Assembly: GCA_027013815.1 (NCBI GenBank) | Contig: JALWFY010000105.1 | Span: 1 to 39,566 of the forward strand | Length of the DNA: 39,566 nt | Reading direction: 5' to 3' | Source: Desulfohalobiaceae bacterium | GTDB taxonomy: Bacteria; Desulfobacterota; Desulfovibrionia; Desulfovibrionales; Desulfothermaceae | Shown: piece by piece, positions 17,593 through 26,948 of the stretch | How the letters are laid out: every line of letters begins with the position of its first letter | Numbering within the stretch: position 1 is the stretch's first letter | The notes under the pieces: model-generated | Database searches by the model: none | Told to the model about the DNA's origin: nothing | What the model saw: only the letters and a program-made list of their open reading frames with translations | Program-made: the position numbers and the translations under genes

Positions 17593-20500
17593 ATGGATAG
17601 ACTAATTAAAACCCTTGGCCTTTTAACCCTTTGTATTATTTCTTATCTGTTGATCCTTCAATTAAGTGTAGGTTTGGCACATAGCAAATTTATATCTAAA
17701 ATTAATAAAGGACTCCCCAAAGGCCTTAGTATCAAAAATATCAAACTTAAAATCTTTCCCTATCCACATATAAATATACAAAATATAGACTACAAGAAGC
17801 CCTTTGAAATTAACGCCAATATAGAATCATTAGGTATCTCTATAGATTTTTTAGGTCTATTTTCTCATAAATTCATTAGCGCGAATGTACAAGGGGGAAA
17901 AATCATTATTTATAATATAAAAGGAAATAAAAAAGGAACTACCATCCCTATCTTTAAAATTCCAATTGGATTTATAGAAATAAATAACCTTCAAGCCGTT
18001 TTTTTTCTAAGACATAAGAAAATCGATCTATTTCAAATACATGGTCTAATTATATCTAATGGACACATAATTCGTATTACAGGTAAGGGAAACTCCAATA
18101 TACTAAACAGTTTTGATGTGAATTTAAATATTTCAAAAACAGAAAAAAGCATCAATCTACACTTAAATAAGGTTGTTCTCTCAAAGATAGTTTCATTTTT
18201 ACCTAAAAAATCTTATTTTCAATCAAAAAGAACCTCTGGTGCATTGGATATAAACATTAATGCCAATATTATTAAAAATAAAATTAAAGGAATCTTTCAT
18301 TTAACCAGTCCTTCTATCTTTTTTATATCTAGAATAGATTCAATAGACCTTTTGGGTAATTTTATAATTGATCCAGATTCTAGTTCTAAAAAATTTTCTA
18401 TTAAAAGGCTTAGGGTTGATGAGCCCTATATAGATCTAGGGGGGGATTTAAATTTTTCTAAAAACAATGTTAACATTAATTTGTCTTCAAAAAAAATAGA
18501 TATATCTGAGCTAAGAAGCACATATTTAAATTCTAATATCAATATTAAGTTAATGAATAAGATCTTTGACATTGTCCAAGGCGGAGTACTAAATGATTCT
18601 AGGTTCTCTCTTAAAAAAAATAAACACGGGATGAATTGGACCTTTACAGGAAATACAAAAAATACATCCATTGATATTCCACATATTAAGCTATCTTTAT
18701 ATGACCTATCTGGACACCTTAAAATAGAAAATAATATATTAGAATGTAGGGATATATCTGGAAAATATAGAAATTCTATGATTAAAGAGGGTTATCTACT
18801 ACTTGGATTAAATAAACAATTACTTCCGTTTAATATAAAAACCAACCTAAAATATAATCTAAAAGACCTTTTGCCTTTACTCATCTCTCTTAGGGTATCT
18901 CATCGTATAATAGGAAATCTCAATAAATTTCATATAGATTCTGGAACTACTGTTGGGAATTTTAACTTAATAAAAAACAAAGATGGAGTATACAACTGGG
19001 ATGTTGACCTCAGAGATTTAACAGTAAATGGTAATATCAAAGGATTAAAAATGCCCTACAAGATAAGGTGCAAAGAGTTTAGGATTAACAGACATATATT
19101 AAAATCAATGGATACATCTATTTTTTTGCCCTATACAAAGGTACACAAGGCCAACATTGAAATCCTTTTTGACAAAAAAAATATAAGATTGGAACTAAAT
19201 AATACACTGTTAAACACCCAGGAAACAAAAGATATAATTTATCTTTTTTACAAAGATAAATTTCCATTTGAAGCTACAGGAAGCATATATTTCAAAAAAT
19301 CTCTTCTCACCTATGACTTTTCTTGTAACAAGATATTGCACTATTCCTTCATAGGAAAATTTAATAATTTAAAATTAAATAATATTTTATTAAAAGATTT
19401 TTTAAAAGAAAAGATAAAAAATATAAAAACTTTATCTATTTCAATATCAGATGGAAATTTTTATATAACAAAGAAAAAATTACTATTCAATTCTTTACAA
19501 TTATACTTATTAAAGTCTAATCTATTTATAAAAAAATTTATATTTAATAAAGGAATTTATAATACAGTAAATATGGAATTATCTGGAACCATTGAGAAAA
19601 AATTACAAAAAATCCTTAAAAAAAATATTTCAATACTTGATTATATAAATTCATCTAATAGTTGGCATATCAATAACATTAAATTAGATTTAATCTCCAA
19701 TAAATCTATAAAAGTAAATAGTGATATTATTTTAAATGGAGTACATGCAGTAATAAAAATATCAAAACCTAAAAATACGGAAGTATTTGGCAACTTAATG
19801 CTATCATATAATAGAGAGCATTCATTTATATATTTCAAAAAATCAAGACACAATCTATTCCTAAAATTTAAAGGGTCATTGACTAGATCTATAGCAAATA
19901 GATTATTAGACAATAATAAATATATAATTGGAGATTTAAAAGGAGATTGCATTGTAAAGATTAATCTAGATCCAATATTTTTTAAAGAATTTAAAGGAGA
20001 TTTACTTATTAAAAATTTTTTATTACATGAGAATCCTAGTATCCTAGCTGAATATCTACACATTAGGTCAAACAAAAATATTATATTTATAGACAATTCA
20101 AAATTTATTATAAATAAAGATAAAATATATCTAAATGGAAATATTAAAATAAACAAAAATTTAAACACAATCTCATTGTCATTAAAGAGTAATAATATAA
20201 ATATTGATAAGTTACTAAAATCCATACAATTAAAAAACAAAAATAAGGGCTCTATAAAAATAAAAGGCAAAATAAAATTTAATATCCATACTGCATTATA
20301 TAAAGATCAAAAACTAGAAAATATTAATGGGTACATATTATTAGATAGGGGTTTTAAGAAATTAGAAATTGTCAAGGCCAGATTTTGCAATCTTCCAGTG
20401 AAATTTATTCTTTATAAGAAAAACAATAGTTTTATAATTAATATAAACTCTAAGAAATTTTTTATCAAAAAAATCTTATGTTGCTTATTCCCAACGCACA

Positions 20501-21096
20501 AAAAAAAGATTATGTCAGGTACAGGCGATATTAATATCAAGTTAAAGGGAACTCTTGCCAAGGGATCTAAAATCAAAACCACACTTAATGGAAAATTCTT
20601 GTTTCATGCAACTGAAGGCAGGATTTACAGGCTCACCTTAATATCAAAGGTGTTGTCTATTATTAATTCTACAGAAATATTCTTTGGACAGTTCCCAGAT
20701 CTTGACAGAGAGGGTTTTGGATATAAAGAAGCAAATGCAATTGGACATATAAAAAAAGGAATAATATTTTTTAAAAAATCTTATATAAACGGCGATTCCA
20801 TGGAAATACTATTTCATGGAAAAATAAATTTAAATACTAATAAGGTCAATATGATAGTATTTTTTGCTCCTTTAAAGACAATTGACAGGTTGATAAAGAA
20901 GATACCAATAATAAGAAATATAACTGGTGGAAATTTGATAATGATCCCATTCCAGGTAACAGGTGATATTGATGATCCCACAGTGATCCCCTTATCTCCT
21001 AAAGCAGTTGGCTCAGAGATCTTGGGGATAATAAAAAATACAATCAAATTACCTTTTAAAATATTACAACCCCTTAAACCTAAGAATTCAAACTAA
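17593..21096 (+). CDS. AsmA-like large envelope protein
   Basis: N-terminal TM; long beta-rich repetitive body; C-terminal ITGGNLIMIPFQVTGDIDDPTVIPLSPKAVG typical of AsmA/DUF3971 proteins. Confidence 0.7.
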   Translation: MDRLIKTLGLLTLCIISYLLILQLSVGLAHSKFISKINKGLPKGLSIKNIKLKIFPYPHINIQNIDYKKPFEINANIESLGISIDFLGLFSHKFISANVQGGKIIIYNIKGNKKGTTIPIFKIPIGFIEINNLQAVFFLRHKKIDLFQIHGLIISNGHIIRITGKGNSNILNSFDVNLNISKTEKSINLHLNKVVLSKIVSFLPKKSYFQSKRTSGALDININANIIKNKIKGIFHLTSPSIFFISRIDSIDLLGNFIIDPDSSSKKFSIKRLRVDEPYIDLGGDLNFSKNNVNINLSSKKIDISELRSTYLNSNINIKLMNKIFDIVQGGVLNDSRFSLKKNKHGMNWTFTGNTKNTSIDIPHIKLSLYDLSGHLKIENNILECRDISGKYRNSMIKEGYLLLGLNKQLLPFNIKTNLKYNLKDLLPLLISLRVSHRIIGNLNKFHIDSGTTVGNFNLIKNKDGVYNWDVDLRDLTVNGNIKGLKMPYKIRCKEFRINRHILKSMDTSIFLPYTKVHKANIEILFDKKNIRLELNNTLLNTQETKDIIYLFYKDKFPFEATGSIYFKKSLLTYDFSCNKILHYSFIGKFNNLKLNNILLKDFLKEKIKNIKTLSISISDGNFYITKKKLLFNSLQLYLLKSNLFIKKFIFNKGIYNTVNMELSGTIEKKLQKILKKNISILDYINSSNSWHINNIKLDLISNKSIKVNSDIILNGVHAVIKISKPKNTEVFGNLMLSYNREHSFIYFKKSRHNLFLKFKGSLTRSIANRLLDNNKYIIGDLKGDCIVKINLDPIFFKEFKGDLLIKNFLLHENPSILAEYLHIRSNKNIIFIDNSKFIINKDKIYLNGNIKINKNLNTISLSLKSNNINIDKLLKSIQLKNKNKGSIKIKGKIKFNIHTALYKDQKLENINGYILLDRGFKKLEIVKARFCNLPVKFILYKKNNSFIININSKKFFIKKILCCLFPTHKKKIMSGTGDINIKLKGTLAKGSKIKTTLNGKFLFHATEGRIYRLTLISKVLSIINSTEIFFGQFPDLDREGFGYKEANAIGHIKKGIIFFKKSYINGDSMEILFHGKINLNTNKVNMIVFFAPLKTIDRLIKKIPIIRNITGGNLIMIPFQVTGDIDDPTVIPLSPKAVGSEILGIIKNTIKLPFKILQPLKPKNSN

Positions 21097-21120
21097 TAAA
21101 ACCTATATAGGATAATTTTA

Positions 21121-22050
21121 ATGGGAAGATATTTCAAAGAATTACCCAAAAATGCCAAGTGCACCAGGTGTAAAAAACAGGCGATAATAAGACTACCTTC
21201 ACACAATGCAAGATTTTGCATAAAATGTTTTGAACACTTCATTAAAACCGCTGTTCAAAGGGCAATGAAAAAAATTTCAATCCCCAAGGATATGCCAATA
21301 ATGGTTGCTGTGTCTGGTGGAAAGGACTCTCTGATCCTTTGGGATATATTAAATAAACTTGGATATTCCACAAAGGGATTACATATTGACCTTGGGATAA
21401 ATGAATTCTCAAAAAAATCAAAAAAGGCAATCAGAGCCTTTGCTTCAAAAAGAAACTATGCGTGGGTAGAATATTCCTTACAGGATCTTTTAGGCTATAA
21501 TATGGTAGAGGTACATAATATACTTAAGAGAAAAACTTGTTCTTTTTGTGGGAAATTAAAGAGAGAACTCCTAGATATTGCCACAGTTAAGGAAGGATTT
21601 GATGTTTTGGCAACTGGTCATAACCTAGATGACGAAGCAGGGAGGTTGCTTGGGAATCTAATGGGACATAGGGATGAATATGTGAAAAAACAATATCCCT
21701 ACCTCCCATCCCCTCATCCAAAAATACCAGCCAAGATCAAGCCCCTGTACCGATTAGAAATAAAGGAATTATTAATATATGCTGAGCTTAATAAAATCAC
21801 TCCTGTTGAAATTGATTGTCCCCTATCTAAGGGAGCAACCTCAAGGAAATTTAAAAGGGCATTAAATTTTCTTGAGGGAGAGATGCCTGGAATCAAGAGA
21901 AACTTTCTCTTTGGATATATAGATAGAAATTCTCCGCCAAATAGTACTGGTAAATTTAGAGAATGTATAAATTGTGGGTACCCCACTCACTTAGAATTAT
22001 GTAATATGTGCAATATAAAAAGATTATTAGATTCAAAGACTAAAAAATGA
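21121..22050 (+). CDS. PP-loop ATPase, TtuA/TtcA-type tRNA thiolation family
   Basis: CTRCKKQA...FCIKCF zinc finger, VAVSGGKDSL, CSFCGKLKR, CINCGYPTHLELCNMC. Confidence 0.85.
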   Translation: MGRYFKELPKNAKCTRCKKQAIIRLPSHNARFCIKCFEHFIKTAVQRAMKKISIPKDMPIMVAVSGGKDSLILWDILNKLGYSTKGLHIDLGINEFSKKSKKAIRAFASKRNYAWVEYSLQDLLGYNMVEVHNILKRKTCSFCGKLKRELLDIATVKEGFDVLATGHNLDDEAGRLLGNLMGHRDEYVKKQYPYLPSPHPKIPAKIKPLYRLEIKELLIYAELNKITPVEIDCPLSKGATSRKFKRALNFLEGEMPGIKRNFLFGYIDRNSPPNSTGKFRECINCGYPTHLELCNMCNIKRLLDSKTKK

Positions 22051-22523
22051 GAAAATCCTCTGAAATAATTGAACAAATAATAAAAAGAAAAGATATAGAT
22101 AACAAATTTAAACTCATAGACCTATGTAAAAACTGGGACAGGATATTAGGCCAGACCCTGTCAAAAATGGCAAAACCAATTGGATCTAAGGGAACTACCC
22201 TATTTATTGGTGTGGAAGATAGTATCTTGATGCAGGAGCTATCATTTTATTCATCTGACATCTTGGAAAAAATAAACAAATTTTTTGGTAATCAACCATT
22301 TGACAAAATAAAGTATAAATTGTTAGAAGACAGGACTCCATTAGATATTGTAGTTAAGGAACTTAGGGAGAAAAGGTCAAAATATAATGTGTATATTCCA
22401 AACAAGGTAGGAAAATTAATTAACACAATCCCTGAAAATAATCCTGTTTACAGGGCATATAAAAGTTATATTAAATTAATTGCCCACATAAAAAAGTTTA
22501 AGGAGGAATATTATAATGGGTGA
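22047..22523 (+). CDS. DUF721 (DciA-like) family protein
   Basis: LCKNWDRILGQTLSKMAKPIGSKGTTLFIGVEDSILMQELSFYSSDILEKIN; ATGA overlap with upstream gene. Confidence 0.7.
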   Translation: MRKSSEIIEQIIKRKDIDNKFKLIDLCKNWDRILGQTLSKMAKPIGSKGTTLFIGVEDSILMQELSFYSSDILEKINKFFGNQPFDKIKYKLLEDRTPLDIVVKELREKRSKYNVYIPNKVGKLINTIPENNPVYRAYKSYIKLIAHIKKFKEEYYNG

Positions 22524-22863
22524 TGAAATTACATTAGAGTCTTTGGACCTAAAAAAACCACTTGAAAAAATGACGGCAAAAGAGCTTAGACAACTTGCCA
22601 TGGAAAAGATCCCACAAATAGTGGGGGCATCTAGTATGCAAAAGGAAGAACTTCTTGGTAAAATAAAAGAAGTTCTGGGACTAGAAGAAGAAGGGACTGT
22701 ATCGCCATACAAAGAACAGATCATTGAACTCAAAAAAGAGATAAAAAGGCTTAGAGAGGCCAAGCTGGCAATACCTAGAAAAAAAAGGAAAGAAAGGGAT
22801 CAGATCAGAAAACAGATAAAAAAACTTAGGAGAAAAACTAGAATTTTGGCAACAGCAAGTTAA
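22516..22863 (+). CDS. Rho N-terminal/SAP-like small basic protein
   Basis: MTAKELRQLAMEKIPQIVGASSMQKEELLGKIKEVLG then highly charged coil. Confidence 0.55.
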   Translation: MGDEITLESLDLKKPLEKMTAKELRQLAMEKIPQIVGASSMQKEELLGKIKEVLGLEEEGTVSPYKEQIIELKKEIKRLREAKLAIPRKKRKERDQIRKQIKKLRRKTRILATAS

Positions 22864-22870
22864 TTTTTTC

Positions 22871-22899
22871 TTGACAAGCAAATAAAATATATATACATT
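22871..22899 (+). promoter_or_regulatory. Promoter of tRNA operon
   Basis: TTGACA at 22871..22876 with TACATT at 17-nt spacing. Confidence 0.6.
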
Positions 22900-22914
22900 G
22901 CTTTTCTTGTTGAT

Positions 22915-22985
22915 TGGGGGGTCGTCTAGCGGCAGGACGCTGGGTTCTGGCCCCAGTAGCCGGGGTTCGAATCCCTGTCCCCCAG
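22915..22985 (+). tRNA. tRNA-Gln (anticodon CTG)
   Basis: TGGGGGG acceptor / TCCCCCA, anticodon arm CTGGG-TTCTGGC-CCCAG, T arm GGTTCGAATCC; CCA not encoded. Confidence 0.92.
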
Positions 22986-22997
22986 TCAGAAAAATAA

Positions 22998-23072
22998 GTC
23001 CCCATCGTCTAGCTCGGTCCAGGACACCGGCCTTTCACGCCGGCGACAGGGGTTCAAATCCCCTTGGGGACG
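22998..23072 (+). tRNA. tRNA-Glu (anticodon TTC)
   Basis: GTCCCCA acceptor / TGGGGAC, anticodon arm CCGGC-CTTTCAC-GCCGG, T arm GGGGTTCAAATCCCC; CCA not encoded. Confidence 0.95.
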
Positions 23073-23077
23073 TAAAG

Positions 23078-23113
23078 AAAAACCGACCTCACTTAATTTG
23101 AGGTCGGTTTTTC
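23078..23113. terminator. Bidirectional terminator
   Basis: AAAAACCGACCTCA-cttaatt-TGAGGTCGGTTTTTC. Confidence 0.9.
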
Positions 23114-23119
23114 TTTTAT

Positions 23120-23569
23120 TCATATACCAGTATGTCCAAATCCCCCTGCACCTCTTTTTGTATCACTTAACTTATTAGATTCAATAATATCTGCTTGGAA
23201 TGCTGGCATAAATATAAGCTGTGCAATTCTATCGCCATAATGAATTATCTTCTTTGAATTAGAGATATTTAAGATAGAGACCTTGATCTCTCCCCTATAG
23301 TCTGGATCTATAACCCCTACACCTTGGGTAACCACTAGTCCTTGTTTAGTGCCTAATCCACTCCTTGAAAAAACAAATCCAGCTATATTGGGGGTGAGAA
23401 TTTCAATGGCAATTCCAGTACCTATCATTGATCTTTGCCCTGGTTCTATTATAAGTTCACCCCTTACATTGGCCATAAGATCTAAACCCATTGAGAGGGG
23501 TGTAGAATATTTTAATCTTCCTTTAAAAGACTCTTCTAGATATTTTATTTTTACTATAACTCTTTCCAT
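23120..23569 (-). CDS. dut: dUTP diphosphatase
   Basis: GLDLMA, RSGLGTKQGLVV, GVIDPDYRGEIKVSILN, GDRIAQLIFMP, RGAGGFGHTG motifs I-V. Confidence 0.93.
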   Translation of the reverse strand: MERVIVKIKYLEESFKGRLKYSTPLSMGLDLMANVRGELIIEPGQRSMIGTGIAIEILTPNIAGFVFSRSGLGTKQGLVVTQGVGVIDPDYRGEIKVSILNISNSKKIIHYGDRIAQLIFMPAFQADIIESNKLSDTKRGAGGFGHTGI

Positions 23570-23672
23570 ATCATAATCTCCTATCTTTTATTTATTGATA
23601 TTTTTGAAATTTATTTTTATAGTATATCCTAAAGTTACTGTGACTGTAAAAAAGTATTTATAAGATAATGCC

Positions 23673-24557
23673 ATGATAAAAGATCAAAAAAAAGCATATA
23701 TATATGCCTTGAGTTCAGTAGGAATATGGTCCACGGTAGCCACTGCATTTAAACTATCATTGAGGTTTACAAATGTAATTAATCTCTTATTTGTAGCATC
23801 AATTATATCATTAATTGTGTTGTTCTTAACCATTGTCTATGAAAAAAAATTATTCTTACTAAAAGACATTACAAAAAAAGAAATATTTTATTCTGCCCTT
23901 TTAGGCCTGTTAAACCCATTTCTATATTATATAGTACTTTTCTCTGCATATGATCTCTTAAGGGCACAAGAGGCCCAGGTGATAAATTATACCTGGGCCA
24001 TCACCTTGTCTGTGCTGGCGTATTTTATACTTGGTCAAAGTTTAAGTCTAGGAGATATTTTAGGACTTTTACTTAGTTACTTTGGAGTGTTTTTGATTGC
24101 AACAAAGGGAAATATCTTTGTCATTAATTTTCAAACCAGCCCAAAGGGTATTCTCCTTGCCTTACTTAGCACAATTATATGGGCCCTATATTGGGTATTA
24201 AATACAAGAGACAGGCTAGAGGCTGTTGTTAGGCTTTTTTTTAATTTTCTATGGGGTAGTTTGGGCATATGCCTTGTATTCTTAGCTCAAGTAAAGGAAA
24301 ATCCCTTAAATTTATATGGTGTATTAGGCTCAATATATATAGGCCTATTTGAAATGGGTATTACCTTTCTTTTATGGTCAAGGGCCCTAAAATTTGCAAA
24401 ATCCACTGCAAAGATAAGCATATTAATATATCTATCTCCATTTCTTTCCCTAATATTTATCCACTACATAATAGGCGAGAAAATCTACCTATCCACCATA
24501 TTTGCACTATTTTTAATTATATGTGGCATTGGTATACAAAGGATATGGAACAAATAA
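23673..24557 (+). CDS. EamA/DMT family transporter
   Basis: Ten TM-like segments, YALSSVGIWSTVATAFKLSL start and EamA duplication. Confidence 0.85.
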   Translation: MIKDQKKAYIYALSSVGIWSTVATAFKLSLRFTNVINLLFVASIISLIVLFLTIVYEKKLFLLKDITKKEIFYSALLGLLNPFLYYIVLFSAYDLLRAQEAQVINYTWAITLSVLAYFILGQSLSLGDILGLLLSYFGVFLIATKGNIFVINFQTSPKGILLALLSTIIWALYWVLNTRDRLEAVVRLFFNFLWGSLGICLVFLAQVKENPLNLYGVLGSIYIGLFEMGITFLLWSRALKFAKSTAKISILIYLSPFLSLIFIHYIIGEKIYLSTIFALFLIICGIGIQRIWNK

Positions 24558-24734
24558 CTACTAGATTCTTCCTGTATAAACAAGATTACCCCTTAACAAA
24601 AATTTTATTCCCTCTTTACTAAAACACATATTTTTGATATAAATTTATCTAATTTATTAACCGAACGGAAGGTCTAGAAATATTAAAAAATAATTTACAT
24701 ACATAAAACGTCTATTTAACAAGGAAGGTACACT

Positions 24735-25484
24735 ATGCATATATTAATCGCATTTATAATTGGTGCATGTTTACTTGCAGGATATCATCCATTGGAATCA
24801 AGGCCAAAAGGTCAGATATATCTAGTTTTAAATACTGGAGAAAAAGTTATTATAAGGCCAAAGGTCAAGCCTTTTACAGAAGAGTTTCTAAGAAAACATA
24901 TTGTAAGACAACATTTTGATTACAGCTGTGGCTCAGCTGCCCTTGCTACGTTATTAGACTTTTATCTTGGGGAAAACTTAAGTGAAAATCAAGTAATTAT
25001 GGGATTAATGCAATATGGGGACATTGAAAAAATCAAAAAGAGAAGGGCCTTTTCCCTCCTAGATATGAAAAAATTTGTGACTGTGCTTGGTTATAAGGCA
25101 GCAGGTTATCAAGCTACAATTGATGACTTAAAGACTCTAAAGGTGCCAGGGATAATACCAATAAAGATATTTAATTATAGACATTTTGTGGTGTTTAGAG
25201 GAATATATGACAATCATGTATTTGTGGCAGACCCCTGGCGAGGCAATAGTAGTTACACCTTGTCCAAATTCAAGGAAATGTGGTACAAAAATGTGATATT
25301 TATTGTGGAGCCAAATGGTAGAAAGCCAGTAAACCTTTTAAAACTCAGTGATGAAGACTTGAGATTTATAGATGAAGACATGGCCAGGAGGACATTATTT
25401 AATGCTTCCGTTTATTGGAACCTCCCAGCAAAAAGGGATATAGACGGAATGCCTACAAAATACAATTATTATAAAAACAAGTAA
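24735..25484 (+). CDS. C39-like peptidase (FapD/FilB-type candidate)
   Basis: Signal-like N-terminus; RQHFDYSCGSAALATLLDFYLG Cys site; NYRHFVVFRGIYDNHVFVADPWRG His/Asp motif. Confidence 0.85.
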   Translation: MHILIAFIIGACLLAGYHPLESRPKGQIYLVLNTGEKVIIRPKVKPFTEEFLRKHIVRQHFDYSCGSAALATLLDFYLGENLSENQVIMGLMQYGDIEKIKKRRAFSLLDMKKFVTVLGYKAAGYQATIDDLKTLKVPGIIPIKIFNYRHFVVFRGIYDNHVFVADPWRGNSSYTLSKFKEMWYKNVIFIVEPNGRKPVNLLKLSDEDLRFIDEDMARRTLFNASVYWNLPAKRDIDGMPTKYNYYKNK

Positions 25485-25497
25485 ACAGGGTGTTCAT

Positions 25498-26946
25498 ATG
25501 AAAAATGATTTTTTTTCAATATGTATAGTCGTTGTTTTATATGTTATATTTTGTTATGCGCATAATCCAGTGTTTGCCCAACCACACCTTGGTAAAGCTC
25601 AAACTATTCCTAAATATTCCGTAAAATTAATCCCATATCCAACCAAGGATAGGGCAGAAAAGGCCCTCTTGGATCTCAAATCTAAAGGATACAATCCTTA
25701 TTTAAAGGAAAGATTAATTGAAGGCAATGTACGGGTATTTGTAATTACTATTTCTGATTTTAAAGACCTGAAGCAGGCTGAAAAATTTCTAAATGAATTT
25801 GTTCAAAAAACAGGTAATTTTGCTTATATAACAAAGTTTAACACCTTAAATATAATTAAAACCAGTACAATGCCTTTAGCTCAAAAAAATATAAGCACAT
25901 CAACTCAAGGACAGACAAAAGAGACTACACTATCTAAAAAAAACGCCAAGACTCCTACTTTGTCTAGCACTCCTCCACCCTTAAATGGGACCATAGACCA
26001 AAAAATAGCTGAACTTGAGAAAAGATTAAACAAATTACAACAAGAAGCCGAGGCAAGAAAGAAATTAGAGGTATCTGAAGAAGAAAAAAAGAAAAAACAG
26101 GAGAAAATATTAGAAGCAGCAGGAAGGGAATATCTACTCCTTCCCAAGGGAAGGCTTGGACTAGAATATGCTTTAGGATATTCCTATTATTCCTATGACA
26201 CCCTTGAGTCTATATCCGAGGTAGAGCATCATGCCAATCACAGTTTGGTAAATACTCTTACCATTGAATATCCAGTACTAAACAACCTTACACTAACAGG
26301 AAATGTCCCCTTTGTGTATAAATATGATAAAGTAAAGACAAAGTATCAAAGAACAGTTACTGATATTGGAGACATTAGTTTTGGCGTAAAATATCAGCCC
26401 TTTAAAAACACAGGAAAATGGCCCGCCCCAATATTTAGTTCTACCCTCACTCTTCCCACTGGACGTGGGGTATATGACATAGATGTAAATAAAGAGTTAA
26501 GTACTGGAGGAAGTCTTGTAAGTCTGACCAATTCTGTATCAGTCTCCAAGCCAATAGATCCAGTAAATGTATTTGCGAGCTTGGGATATACCTATTCCTT
26601 TGAAAAAGATGGAATAAATCAAGTACGCGGCGGAGATATCTTAGAAAAGGTAAAGCCCGATGGTTCATTAAGTGGAAGTGTTGGTTTAGGCTATGCCCTA
26701 TCGTATAACATGTCTCTCTCTCTAAGTTATTCATATTCTTATTCATTTAATACCAAATATTATTATAAAAGCGGTCTGGTAAGTAATAGTGGAACATCTG
26801 TATCATCGTCCTTGGGTATAAGCACTGGGTGGTACCTCACTCCTAAGAGGTCTATTATTTTTGGCTTAGGGATTGGGCTTACAGAAAATGACCCGGATTT
26901 CTCTGTATCTCTCAGAATACCATTGGAATATAACTTACAAAAATAG
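25498..26946 (+). CDS. Outer-membrane beta-barrel with N-terminal SPOR-like domain and coiled coil (FapF-like candidate)
   Basis: SPOR-like YSVKLIPYPTKDRAEKALLDLKSKGYNPYL; coiled coil KIAELEKRLNKLQQEAEARKKLE; barrel LEYALGYSYYSY...TLTLPTGRG...SVSLRIPLEYNL. Confidence 0.75.
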   Translation: MKNDFFSICIVVVLYVIFCYAHNPVFAQPHLGKAQTIPKYSVKLIPYPTKDRAEKALLDLKSKGYNPYLKERLIEGNVRVFVITISDFKDLKQAEKFLNEFVQKTGNFAYITKFNTLNIIKTSTMPLAQKNISTSTQGQTKETTLSKKNAKTPTLSSTPPPLNGTIDQKIAELEKRLNKLQQEAEARKKLEVSEEEKKKKQEKILEAAGREYLLLPKGRLGLEYALGYSYYSYDTLESISEVEHHANHSLVNTLTIEYPVLNNLTLTGNVPFVYKYDKVKTKYQRTVTDIGDISFGVKYQPFKNTGKWPAPIFSSTLTLPTGRGVYDIDVNKELSTGGSLVSLTNSVSVSKPIDPVNVFASLGYTYSFEKDGINQVRGGDILEKVKPDGSLSGSVGLGYALSYNMSLSLSYSYSYSFNTKYYYKSGLVSNSGTSVSSSLGISTGWYLTPKRSIIFGLGIGLTENDPDFSVSLRIPLEYNLQK

Positions 26947-26948
26947 TC

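Noticed and set aside
19641-20270. 209-aa minus-strand ORF within the AsmA-like gene
   Set aside because: AT-rich antisense open frame of a low-complexity coding region; no motifs.
22898-23101. 67-aa ORF
   Set aside because: Covers tRNA-Gln and tRNA-Glu; not a protein gene.
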